Assembly: GCF_002102395.1 (NCBI RefSeq)
Contig: NZ_LQPZ01000038.1
Span: forward strand, 1 to 62,046
Source: Mycolicibacillus trivialis
GTDB taxonomy: Bacteria; Actinomycetota; Actinomycetes; Mycobacteriales; Mycobacteriaceae
Direction of reading: 5' to 3'
DNA length: 62,046 nucleotides
Under the pieces are notes generated by a model. The model did no database searches. It was given only the letters and a program-made list of their open reading frames with translations, and was not told the origin of the DNA. The position numbers and the translations under genes were made by a program. Below are positions 22,080 to 29,784 of this stretch, piece by piece. How positions within the stretch are numbered: position 1 is the first letter of the stretch; each line of letters starts with the position of its first letter.

Positions 22080-22970
22080 GTGACCGACTACGGTCGACCG
22101 CTGCGATTCGGGTTGTTCGTCTCCCCGGAGGCCGCCCTGCTGGACAACACCTTCGCCCTCGCCGAGATCGCCGACGAATCGTTCGAGCTCATCGGGGTGC
22201 AGGACCACCCTTACCAGTCGAAGTTCCTCGACACCTGGGCGCTGATGCCGATGCTGCTGGCCCGTACCCGCCGGGTGCGGGTGTTCCCCGATGTCGCCAG
22301 CCTGCCGCTGCGCCCACCCGCGGTACTGGCAAAGACCGCGGCCAGCCTCGACGTCATCTCCGGCGGCCGGTTCGAGTTGGCACTGGGCGCGGGCGCGTTC
22401 TGGCCGGCGATCGCGGCGATGGGCGGTGCCGACCGCACCCCCCGGGAAGCCGCCGAGGCGCTGGAGGAGGCCGTGCAGGTGACCCGGCTGATGTGGTCCG
22501 GTCAGCGCTCGGTGCGCTTCGACGGCCGCCACTACCGACTCGCCGGGGTGCACCCCGGACCGACCCCGGCCCACGACATGGGGATCTGGCTGGGTGTCGG
22601 CGGGCCGCGACTGCTGGAGTTCCTGGGCCGCAGCGCCGACGGCTGGGTGCCGTCCAACAGTTATTTCCCGCCGGAGAAGCTGCCCGCGATGCAGCAGCGC
22701 ATCGACGACGGCGCGCGGGCGGCCGGCCGCGACCCGGCGGCGATCACGCGGATCTACAACGTGTTCGGCACGATCGGCGACACCGCGGCCGCCGACCCGT
22801 TCACCGGCACGGTCGAGCAGTGGACGGCCACGCTGACCGAACTGGCGGTGCAGACCGGCATGGACACGTTCCTGTTCGGCACCCCGGGCGACGACATCGG
22901 CCAGGTCCGCCGGTTCGCCGCCGAAGTGGTGCCCGCGGTGCGGGCGGCGGTGGCCGAGCGGCGCGGCTGA
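22080..22970 (+). CDS. LLM-class (luciferase-like) flavin oxidoreductase
   Basis: A 296-residue TIM-barrel protein of the luciferase-like family, which in mycobacteria uses F420 or FMN. Recognisable blocks are RFGLFVSP at the start, LAKTAASLDVISGGRFELALGAG around residue 85-110 and GIWLGVGGPRLLEFLGRSADGWVP around 165-190. The GTG at 22080 has AGGAGG eight bases upstream and begins the conserved sequence, so it is preferred over the upstream ATG at 21882. Substrate and cofactor cannot be told from sequence alone. Confidence 0.85.
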   Translation: MTDYGRPLRFGLFVSPEAALLDNTFALAEIADESFELIGVQDHPYQSKFLDTWALMPMLLARTRRVRVFPDVASLPLRPPAVLAKTAASLDVISGGRFELALGAGAFWPAIAAMGGADRTPREAAEALEEAVQVTRLMWSGQRSVRFDGRHYRLAGVHPGPTPAHDMGIWLGVGGPRLLEFLGRSADGWVPSNSYFPPEKLPAMQQRIDDGARAAGRDPAAITRIYNVFGTIGDTAAADPFTGTVEQWTATLTELAVQTGMDTFLFGTPGDDIGQVRRFAAEVVPAVRAAVAERRG

Positions 22971-22986
22971 TCGCCGGCCGACCCGG

Positions 22987-23847
22987 TCAGCCGCGGTCGG
23001 CGGACCCCAGCAGCGCCCGGGTGAAGAACCGGTTGACCACCCGCATCGCGACGCTGTACGGCCACCAGGCCACCCGCTTGAACGCGTACAGCGCGCGGAT
23101 GTCCACCGACGTGTAGATCAAAAACCGGTTCCGGCGCACCCCGGCGAGGATCTTGCGGGCCGCCCGCTCCGGGGTGACCGCGTGGCCGGAGAACCGGTCC
23201 ACCCACTTCTGCACCTGCGGGTCGTCGCGGTCCACCCCGGCGATCTCGACCGTGTTGACCAGCGGGGTGCGCACCGCGCCGGGCACCACCACCGACACGC
23301 CGATGCCGTGCCGGGCCAAGTCGAACCGCAGAACCTCCGACACGCCGCGCAGCCCGTATTTGGACGCGCTATAAGCGGCGTGCCAGGGCAGTGCGACGAT
23401 CCCGGCCGCCGAGGAGACGTTGACCAGCTGACCGCCGCGCCCGGCCGCCAGCATCGGCGGGATGAACTCCTCGATGACGTGGATCGGGCCCATCAGGTTG
23501 ATCGAGACCAGCCGGGTCCACTGGTCGTGGCTGAGCCGGTCCACCGTGCCCCAGGCCGAGATTCCGGCGATGTTCATCACCACGTCCATGGCGCCGTGGC
23601 CGGCGTGGATGTCGGCGGCGAAGGCGGCCACGTCGTCGTGGTCGGCGATGTCGATGACCCGGTGCGCGGGCACCTGAGCGCCCAACGCTCGGGCGTCGGC
23701 GACGGTCTCGGCCAGCCCGTCGGCGTTGCGGTCGGTCAAGAACAGCTCCGCGCCCTCGGCGGCCAGCGCCAGCGCGGTCGCCCGCCCGATGCCGCTGGCG
23801 GCCCCGGTGATGAAACATCTCTTACCCGCGAAGTCCTTCACAGCCAT
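22987..23847 (-). CDS. Short-chain dehydrogenase/reductase
   Basis: A 286-residue NAD(P)-dependent SDR. The cofactor motif TGAASGIG is at residues 14-21, NIAG near 90 and the catalytic YSASK near 158, followed by the GVSVVVPGAVRTPL block. It matches Rv3057c by context, next to a TetR gene and cyp136. Start is the ATG at 23847; the frame continues upstream without homology. Substrate unknown. Confidence 0.9.
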   Translation of the reverse strand: MAVKDFAGKRCFITGAASGIGRATALALAAEGAELFLTDRNADGLAETVADARALGAQVPAHRVIDIADHDDVAAFAADIHAGHGAMDVVMNIAGISAWGTVDRLSHDQWTRLVSINLMGPIHVIEEFIPPMLAAGRGGQLVNVSSAAGIVALPWHAAYSASKYGLRGVSEVLRFDLARHGIGVSVVVPGAVRTPLVNTVEIAGVDRDDPQVQKWVDRFSGHAVTPERAARKILAGVRRNRFLIYTSVDIRALYAFKRVAWWPYSVAMRVVNRFFTRALLGSADRG

Positions 23848-23884
23848 CCGCCGACGATATCGTCGCCGCCGGCCGCCGCAGTGA

Positions 23885-24526
23885 CTAATCGGCGAGTTGG
23901 CCGCCCCACAGCGCGTTGAGCCACAGCGCCTCGAGCACCCGCAGGCCGCGGGTGACGTCGGCGTCGGGCCCCAGAAACGTGGTGTCGCCGGTGAGCATCG
24001 TCGCGGTGGTCGCACACAGCGTGCGCACCAGCACCGGGATGTCGTCGCTGATCGGGTGGGCGGTGCCCGCGGCGATCTCGGCGCGCACGATCACGATGAC
24101 CTGTTCGACGACGGTGTCGATCTGCTGATCGAGGATCTCGCGGATCTGCGCGTCGCTGTAGCGGGCCTCGTTGCAGGCCACCATCACCGGGTCGTTGTGG
24201 GCGAACACCAGCGCGGCGCTGCCGACCATGCGCCGGGCGAACGCGGCCGGGGTCTCGTTCGCCCCGCGCGCAGCGAAGAACGCGGTGAGCTCTTCCAACT
24301 CGGCGGTGGCCTCGGCCATGATCTGGGCGAGCACCGCGTACTTGGACTCGAAGTAAAAGTAGAAGCCCGATCTCGCCACCCCGGCGCGGTCGCTGATCGC
24401 GCTGACCGACAACTCGGCAAGCGGCCGCTCCTCGAGCAGTTCACGCACCGCGGTGAGGATCGCCCGTCGCTGCTTGTCGCCACGACGCTGGGGCGCTGCC
24501 GTGCCTGCCCGCTGTTCGGTGCTCAC
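23885..24526 (-). CDS. TetR-family regulator divergent from cyp136
   Basis: About 213 residues from a GTG at 24526. The helix-turn-helix is SVSAISDRAGVARSGFYFYF. It corresponds by position to Rv3058c. It is divergent from cyp136 and 37 bp upstream of the SDR gene on the same strand. The dyad in the divergent promoter is its likely operator, so the SDR and cyp136 may respond to the same ligand. Confidence 0.85.
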   Translation of the reverse strand: MSTEQRAGTAAPQRRGDKQRRAILTAVRELLEERPLAELSVSAISDRAGVARSGFYFYFESKYAVLAQIMAEATAELEELTAFFAARGANETPAAFARRMVGSAALVFAHNDPVMVACNEARYSDAQIREILDQQIDTVVEQVIVIVRAEIAAGTAHPISDDIPVLVRTLCATTATMLTGDTTFLGPDADVTRGLRVLEALWLNALWGGQLAD

Positions 24527-24559
24527 CTGCCTACCATGCACCAGGCCACACCGCGGGCA

Positions 24560-24581
24560 AAACTTGACAGGCGTCAAATTT
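24560..24581. promoter_or_regulatory. Dyad operator between TetR gene and cyp136
   Basis: The arms aaacttgac (24560-24568) and gtcaaattt (24573-24581) form an inverted repeat with one mismatch and a 4-bp centre. It includes a ttgaca that could be a -35 element. A TetR dimer bound here would block transcription in one or both directions. Confidence 0.6.
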
Positions 24582-24671
24582 CGGGGTGGGATAGCGAATA
24601 CGTGACGGCCACCACAGCCGTCGCGACACGCTGCCCGTTTCCTCCGACCCGTTCACCGCCAAGGAGCGTCG

Positions 24672-26147
24672 ATGGCCACCATCAGCACCCCCCACTACCT
24701 GCTCGATCAGGCCAAGCGCCGGTTCACCCCGACGCTGAACACCATCCCCGGCATGGCGATGGTGGAGAAGGCGCTGCTGACCGTGAACTGGAAGCAGCAC
24801 ACCCTGGCCGAACCGCCCGCCGGCAGCGACCTCAAACCGATCCGCGGTGACTCCGGCCTGCCACTGCTGGGCCACATCATCGAGATGTTCCGCGGCGGCC
24901 CGGAATACCCGAAGTTCCTCTACGAGACGCGCGGGCCGGTCACCTTCGCCGACTCACCGATCCTGCCGTCGATCGTGGCGATGGGACCCGACGCCACCCA
25001 GACCGTCTTCGCCAACCGGAAGAAGGACTACTCCCAGAAGGGTTGGCTCCCGGTGATCGGCCCGTTCTTCGACCGGGGCCTGATGCTGCTGGACTTCGAG
25101 GAACACCTCGCCCACAAGCGGATCATGCAACAGGCCTTCACCCGGCCCAAGCTGGCCAGCTACGTCGCCGACATGGACCGGTGGGCCAGCAAGACCGTGC
25201 AGGACTGGCCCACCGACGACCCCCGGTTCCTGGTGTACCCGGCGATGAAGGAACTGACCCTCGACATCGCCTCGGTGGTGTTCATGGGCCAGGACCCCTC
25301 CACCGACCAGGTGCTGCTGACCAAGGTCAACAAGGCGTTCGAGCAGACCACCCGCGCCGGCGGGGCGATCATCCGCACCGGGGTGCCGCCGTTCAAGTGG
25401 TGGCGGGGCTTGCAGGGCCGCAAGGTGCTCGAGGAGTACTTCGTCGAGCGGGTCAAGCAGCGCCGCAACTCCGACGGCACCGACATGCTGACCGCGTTGT
25501 GTCACGCCCAGGACGAGGACGGCAACACCTTCACCGACCAGGACATCGTCAACCACATGATCTTCTTGATGATGGCCGCCCACGACACCACCACCTCCAC
25601 GGTGACCACGATGGCCTACCACCTGGCCGCCCACCCGGAGTGGCAGGACCGCGCCCGCGAGGAGTCTGACCGCATCGGCGACGGCCCGCTGGACATCGAG
25701 ACGCTGGAATCGCTGGGCTCCCTCGACCTGGTGATGGACGAGTCGCTGCGGCTGGTGACCCCGCTGCCGTTCAACATGCGCCAGACCGTCCGCGACACCG
25801 ACCTGATGGGCTACTACGTGCCGGCCGGCACCAACGTGGTCATCTGGCCGGGCGCCAACCACTGGCTCGACGAGCTCTACACCGACCCGATGAAGTTCGA
25901 CCCGGAGCGGTTCCTGCCGCCGCGCGAGGAGCACAAGAAGCACCGCTACGCCTGGGCGCCGTTCGGCGGTGGTGCGCACAAGTGCATCGGGATGGTTTAC
26001 GGCCGCCTGGAGGTCAAGACGATCCTGCACCGGATGCTGCGCCGGTACCGGCTCGAGCTGGCCCGCCCGGACTACCAGCCGCGCTGGGACTACGGCGGCA
26101 TGCCGCTGCCGATGGACGGTATGCCGATGGTGCTGCGCAAGCGCTGA
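24672..26147 (+). CDS. cyp136: Cytochrome P450 CYP136
   Basis: A 491-residue heme monooxygenase. The oxygen-activation helix reads MMAAHDTTTST, the ExxR motif is DESLR, and the heme loop FGGGAHKCIGM puts the proximal Cys at about residue 438. The N-terminus (DQAKRRFTPTLNTIPGM) and context match mycobacterial CYP136 (Rv3059). The substrate is not established. Start is the ATG at 24672 behind AAGGAGCGTCG. Control by the divergent TetR protein is likely. Confidence 0.92.
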   Translation: MATISTPHYLLDQAKRRFTPTLNTIPGMAMVEKALLTVNWKQHTLAEPPAGSDLKPIRGDSGLPLLGHIIEMFRGGPEYPKFLYETRGPVTFADSPILPSIVAMGPDATQTVFANRKKDYSQKGWLPVIGPFFDRGLMLLDFEEHLAHKRIMQQAFTRPKLASYVADMDRWASKTVQDWPTDDPRFLVYPAMKELTLDIASVVFMGQDPSTDQVLLTKVNKAFEQTTRAGGAIIRTGVPPFKWWRGLQGRKVLEEYFVERVKQRRNSDGTDMLTALCHAQDEDGNTFTDQDIVNHMIFLMMAAHDTTTSTVTTMAYHLAAHPEWQDRAREESDRIGDGPLDIETLESLGSLDLVMDESLRLVTPLPFNMRQTVRDTDLMGYYVPAGTNVVIWPGANHWLDELYTDPMKFDPERFLPPREEHKKHRYAWAPFGGGAHKCIGMVYGRLEVKTILHRMLRRYRLELARPDYQPRWDYGGMPLPMDGMPMVLRKR

Positions 26148-26177
26148 GCCGGCTTTCGGGCGGGTTTCGGCGCCGGC

Positions 26178-26672
26178 TCAGTCGGCCAGCAGCCGGTTGG
26201 CGCAACCGATCACCGCGCGCAGCGCGGATTCGGTGGCGTCGCGGGCCCAGCCCATCGCCCACTCGGTGCGGGCGCCGTCGCTGCCGCAGACGAACGTCAC
26301 GGTGTGCCCGTCGCCGGAGCGCATCTGGTGGAACCGCACCGTCTCCACGGTGACGCCGTGCTCGTGCAGCATCGCGGTGACCGCGGCGATCGGACCGCTG
26401 GCCACCGCCGTGTCGGTGCGGACGTCGTCGCCGTGGGCGATGGTGGCGCGGTATCGGCAGGAGCCCAGCGAGCGGGTGCGGCCCCGGGACCACTGGCCCA
26501 ACCGCAACGGTCCCGAGCAGCCGGACGGGTAACCGTAGGTGGTGACGAACTGGCCCCAGTCCATGGTCTCGGCCTGCTCGCGCAACCCGCGCGGCAGTGC
26601 CACCCCGAACCGGTCGACGAACCAGGTGTTGGCGTCGATCGACGGGCTGGAGTGAATGAAACGGCTGGTCAT
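26178..26672 (-). CDS. Stand-alone LeuA-type regulatory domain protein
   Basis: A 164-residue protein whose second half resembles the C-terminal allosteric domain of 2-isopropylmalate synthase: YRATIAHGDD, then SGPIAAVTAMLHEHGVTV, and an end ESALRAVIGCANRLL. No catalytic barrel is present. It could bind a branched-chain metabolite or partner with a catalytic synthase elsewhere. Start is the ATG at 26672. A strong hairpin and a possible short leader peptide lie upstream, which hints at amino-acid-responsive control. Confidence 0.6.
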   Translation of the reverse strand: MTSRFIHSSPSIDANTWFVDRFGVALPRGLREQAETMDWGQFVTTYGYPSGCSGPLRLGQWSRGRTRSLGSCRYRATIAHGDDVRTDTAVASGPIAAVTAMLHEHGVTVETVRFHQMRSGDGHTVTFVCGSDGARTEWAMGWARDATESALRAVIGCANRLLAD

Positions 26673-26720
26673 GTGTCGGCTTCCTCGGATTTCGGAGGGT
26701 GACCGACGGGCAGGGATCCG

Positions 26721-26763
26721 ACCCGCAGCGGGAGGCCGGTCCGGATCAGACCCCGCTGCGGGT
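26721..26763 (-). promoter_or_regulatory. Strong hairpin in the leader of the LeuA-like gene
   Basis: Perfect 12-bp arms acccgcagcggg (26721-26732) and cccgctgcgggt (26752-26763) with a 19-base loop, about 50-90 bases upstream of the ATG at 26672. It immediately follows the possible leader peptide at 26769-26804. No T run follows, so translational or Rho-linked attenuation is more likely than intrinsic termination. Confidence 0.5.
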
Positions 26764-26768
26764 GCTGG

Positions 26769-26804
26769 CTACCACAAGCCGATCACGCAACCACGACACA
26801 GCAC
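26769..26804 (-). CDS. Possible leader peptide (11 codons)
   Basis: A GTG-started frame reads V-L-C-R-G-C-V-I-G-L-W then stop, ending six bases before the hairpin. It would have to be translated as a leaderless message, as many actinobacterial leader peptides are. Two Cys, two Leu and one Trp codon in eleven is suggestive but not decisive. Confidence 0.3.
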   Translation of the reverse strand: MLCRGCVIGLW

Positions 26805-26855
26805 CGAGCCTAGCCATCGGCCGGGTGCCCGGCAACCGGGTTCACCGGCCGGGTG

Positions 26856-27257
26856 TCATCCCGCCGCGACCGCCTCCAGCGCGTTCTGCAGCAGCCCGCC
26901 GACCTCCTCGGCGACGGCGCGCACCTCCGGCTCGTCGGTGAGGTCGGCCATCAGCGCCGGGTTCATCGCGTCGACGATGACGGTGTCGGCGGCGGCCGGG
27001 TCGCGGCGCACCACCACGTTGCACGGCAGCAGCACCCCGATCTGGCGGTAGGCGTTCACCGCCCGGTGCGCCAGGCCGGGGTTGCAGGCCCCCAGGATCA
27101 GGTAGTCCTCCATCTCCTTGCCCAGCTTGGCCTTCAGGGTCGCCTTCATGTCGATCTCGGTGAGCACGCCGAAGCCCTGTTCGGTCAGAGCGTCGCGGGT
27201 GCGGGCGACCGCCTCGTCGAACGATGTCCGCACGGTGGTCGACAACGCCACAGCCAT
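26856..27257 (-). CDS. DUF302 domain protein
   Basis: A 133-residue protein covering a complete DUF302 domain: the early TSFDEAVARTRDALTEQGFGVLTEIDM block, ILGACNPGLAHRAV around residue 60 and the VLLPCNVVVR strand. DUF302 genes often travel with sulfur or rhodanese-like genes, but no reaction is established. Two cysteines (ACNPG and PCNVV) could be functional. It is the last gene of a three-gene operon behind the AhpD-like and CstR-like genes, 28 bp after the regulator. Confidence 0.85.
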   Translation of the reverse strand: MAVALSTTVRTSFDEAVARTRDALTEQGFGVLTEIDMKATLKAKLGKEMEDYLILGACNPGLAHRAVNAYRQIGVLLPCNVVVRRDPAAADTVIVDAMNPALMADLTDEPEVRAVAEEVGGLLQNALEAVAAG

Positions 27258-27285
27258 GGTGGCCCTCCTTCGTCTCGGGTGTCCC

Positions 27286-27561
<276 letters not shown>

Positions 27562-27572
27562 TCACCCGGCGC

Positions 27573-27929
27573 TCAGCCGGCCGCCTCCTTCTCGGCGTCG
27601 GCGAACTCGCAGAACGCGTCGTAGGCGCGGGCGCCGTAGATGGTGGCCGGCCCGCCCATCATCAGGATGGCGACCCCGATCGTCTCGGCGGCCTCCTCCT
27701 TGGTGGCGCCCGCCTTCACCGCGGCGCGCGCGTGCGACGCGATGCAGCCGTCGCAGCCGTGCACCACCCCGATGGCCACCGCCATCAGCTCCTTGAACTT
27801 GGTCGGCACCGCCCCGTCTTTGAAGGCGGCCTTGCTCAGCGCGCCGAAACCCTCGTACACGTCGGGGATCTGGGCGCGAAGCGCACGATGCTGGGGATTC
27901 AGGTCGTCGAGGACGTCGTGGTAGGTCAT
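27573..27929 (-). CDS. AhpD-like carboxymuconolactone decarboxylase family protein
   Basis: A 118-residue single-domain CMD protein. The AhpD-type redox motif HGCDGCIASH has the Cys pair at 59 and 62 and His66, so peroxidase or thiol-disulfide chemistry is more likely than decarboxylation. Start is the ATG at 27929. It is the first gene of the operon AhpD-like, CstR-like, DUF302 (gaps of 17 and 28 bp). The operator 9 bp upstream of its start predicts induction by reactive sulfur species. Confidence 0.85.
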   Translation of the reverse strand: MTYHDVLDDLNPQHRALRAQIPDVYEGFGALSKAAFKDGAVPTKFKELMAVAIGVVHGCDGCIASHARAAVKAGATKEEAAETIGVAILMMGGPATIYGARAYDAFCEFADAEKEAAG

Positions 27930-27937
27930 ACCCGAAT

Positions 27938-27955
27938 GATACCCCTCGGGGTATC
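27938..27955. promoter_or_regulatory. G-tract inverted repeat, predicted CstR-type operator
   Basis: Perfect 8-bp arms gatacccc (27938-27945) and ggggtatc (27948-27955) with a 2-bp centre. TACCCC...GGGGTA is the type of site bound by CsoR/CstR-family tetramers. It sits just upstream of the operon that encodes such a regulator. Confidence 0.75.
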
Positions 27956-27982
27956 TGAGCGCCAGGTCCCGGCGACTCCCGG

Positions 27983-29719
27983 TCAGGACAGGATGCGCCG
28001 CGCGACGTTGGTGGTGACCAGGTCGAGCAGCTCCTCGCCGCGGCCGGCCAGGATGGTGCGGATGGCGTAGAGGGAGAACCCCTTGGCCTGCTCCAGGCTG
28101 ATCGCCGGCGGGATGGTCAGCACCTGCCGGGCGGTGACGACGTCGACCAGCGCGGGACCGTCGTGGGCGAACGCCGCGCTGAGCGCGGGCTCCAGATCGC
28201 CGGGCTGCTCCACCCGCCTGCCCAAGACGCCCATCGCGGCCGCGACCGCAGCCAGGTCCGGGTTCTCCAGTTCGGTGCCGAAATTGACCAGACCGGCGGC
28301 CTTCATCTCCAACTCGACGAAGTTCAGCGAGGAGTTGTTGAACACGATGATCTTCACCGGCAGCCGGTTCTGCACGACGGTGAGCAACTCCCCGAACAGC
28401 ATCGCCAGCCCACCGTCGCCGGCGAAGGCGACCACCTGCCGAGACCGGTCGACACTTTGGGCGCCGATCGCGTGCGGCAGCGCACCGGCCATGCTGCCGT
28501 GGTTGAACGACCCGATCAGCCGGCGCCGCCCGTTCATCGTCAGATACCGCGACGCCCACACCACCGGGGAGCCGACGTCGACGGTGAACACCGCGTCCTC
28601 GGCGGCCAGTCGGTCGGCGGTGACCGCGACGTACTCCGGGCGGATCGGGGTCCGGCCCCGGTCGTCGACACCGAGCGCGTCGAGGCTCTTGCGGGTCTTG
28701 CGGTAGTGGCCCAGTGCGCGTTCCAGGTGGCCGCGGTCGGGGTTGCCGCGCAGCAGCGGCTGCAGCGCGGTCAGGGTGTCGGCGACGGTGCCGACCAGGC
28801 CCAGGTCGATCGGGGTGCGCCGGCCCAGGTGACGGCCGCGGATGTCGACCTGGATGATCGTCGCGTTCTCCGGATAGAACTGCTGGTAGGGGAAGTCGGT
28901 GCCGAGCATCAGCAGCACCCCGGCCTCCTCGATCGCCTTGTAGCCGGAGGCGAACCCGAGCAGCCCGGTCATGCCGACGTCGTAGGGGTTGTCGTACTCG
29001 ATGTACTCCTTGCCGCGCAGCGCGTGCACGATCGGGGCGGCCAGCGTCCCGGCCGCCCGGATCACCTCCTCGTGGGCGCCCGCGGTGCCCGCCCCGGCCA
29101 GGATCGTCACCCGGTCGGCCTCGTTGAGCAGCCGGGCGGCTCGGGCCAACGCGGCGTCGTCGGGGCGGGCGACGATCGTGCTGGCGGTGACCGCCCGGGT
29201 GGTCCAGCCGGTCTCGCCGGCGCGGGCGGAGAACACTTCGCCGGGCACCACCACCACCGCCACCCCGCGTTCCTCGACCGCGGCGCGCATGGCCTGGTGC
29301 AGGATCCGCGGCGCCATCTCCGCGGTGGAGATCAGCTCGCAGTAGACGCTGCATTCGGCGAACAGTTCCTGTGGGTGGGTCTCCTGGAAGTACTCCGAGC
29401 CGATCTCGGCGCGCGGGATGTGGGCGGCGAACGCCAGCACCGGCACCCGGCTGCGCTGCGCGTCATACAGGCCGTTGATGAGGTGCAGGTTGCCCGGCCC
29501 GCAACTGCCCGCGCAGACCGCCAGCTCACCGGTGAGGGCGGCCTCGGCGGCGGCGGCGAACGCCGCACTCTCCTCGTGGCGGGTCAGCTCCCAGGTGATG
29601 GTGTCGGCGCGGCGCAGCGCGTCGGTGAGCCCGTTGAGGCTGTCGCCGGGGATCCCGTAGATCCGTTGCACCCCGGAATGCTGCAGCGCGGTGACGAAGT
29701 GGTCGGCAACGGTGGCCAT
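27983..29719 (-). CDS. Thiamine-diphosphate enzyme, PoxB-like pyruvate dehydrogenase (quinone)
   Basis: A 578-residue ThDP-dependent enzyme of the pyruvate oxidase/acetolactate synthase group. The N-terminal Glu region RHEESAAFAAAAEA activates thiamine, the central domain binds FAD, and the C-terminal GDGGLAML...NN motif binds the diphosphate. The IPGDSLNGLTDALRR start and SCGPGNLHLINGLYDA block are PoxB-like, so decarboxylation of pyruvate to acetate with electrons to quinone is the best guess. Start is the ATG at 29719 behind GAAGGAGGG. The CstR-type operator lies beyond its 3' end and probably does not control it. Confidence 0.8.
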   Translation of the reverse strand: MATVADHFVTALQHSGVQRIYGIPGDSLNGLTDALRRADTITWELTRHEESAAFAAAAEAALTGELAVCAGSCGPGNLHLINGLYDAQRSRVPVLAFAAHIPRAEIGSEYFQETHPQELFAECSVYCELISTAEMAPRILHQAMRAAVEERGVAVVVVPGEVFSARAGETGWTTRAVTASTIVARPDDAALARAARLLNEADRVTILAGAGTAGAHEEVIRAAGTLAAPIVHALRGKEYIEYDNPYDVGMTGLLGFASGYKAIEEAGVLLMLGTDFPYQQFYPENATIIQVDIRGRHLGRRTPIDLGLVGTVADTLTALQPLLRGNPDRGHLERALGHYRKTRKSLDALGVDDRGRTPIRPEYVAVTADRLAAEDAVFTVDVGSPVVWASRYLTMNGRRRLIGSFNHGSMAGALPHAIGAQSVDRSRQVVAFAGDGGLAMLFGELLTVVQNRLPVKIIVFNNSSLNFVELEMKAAGLVNFGTELENPDLAAVAAAMGVLGRRVEQPGDLEPALSAAFAHDGPALVDVVTARQVLTIPPAISLEQAKGFSLYAIRTILAGRGEELLDLVTTNVARRILS

Positions 29720-29784
29720 CGGACCTGCCCTCCTTCATCGGACACTCCCAGGGTGCCCGATCGGCCGCGAAACCGCCCGGGTGG

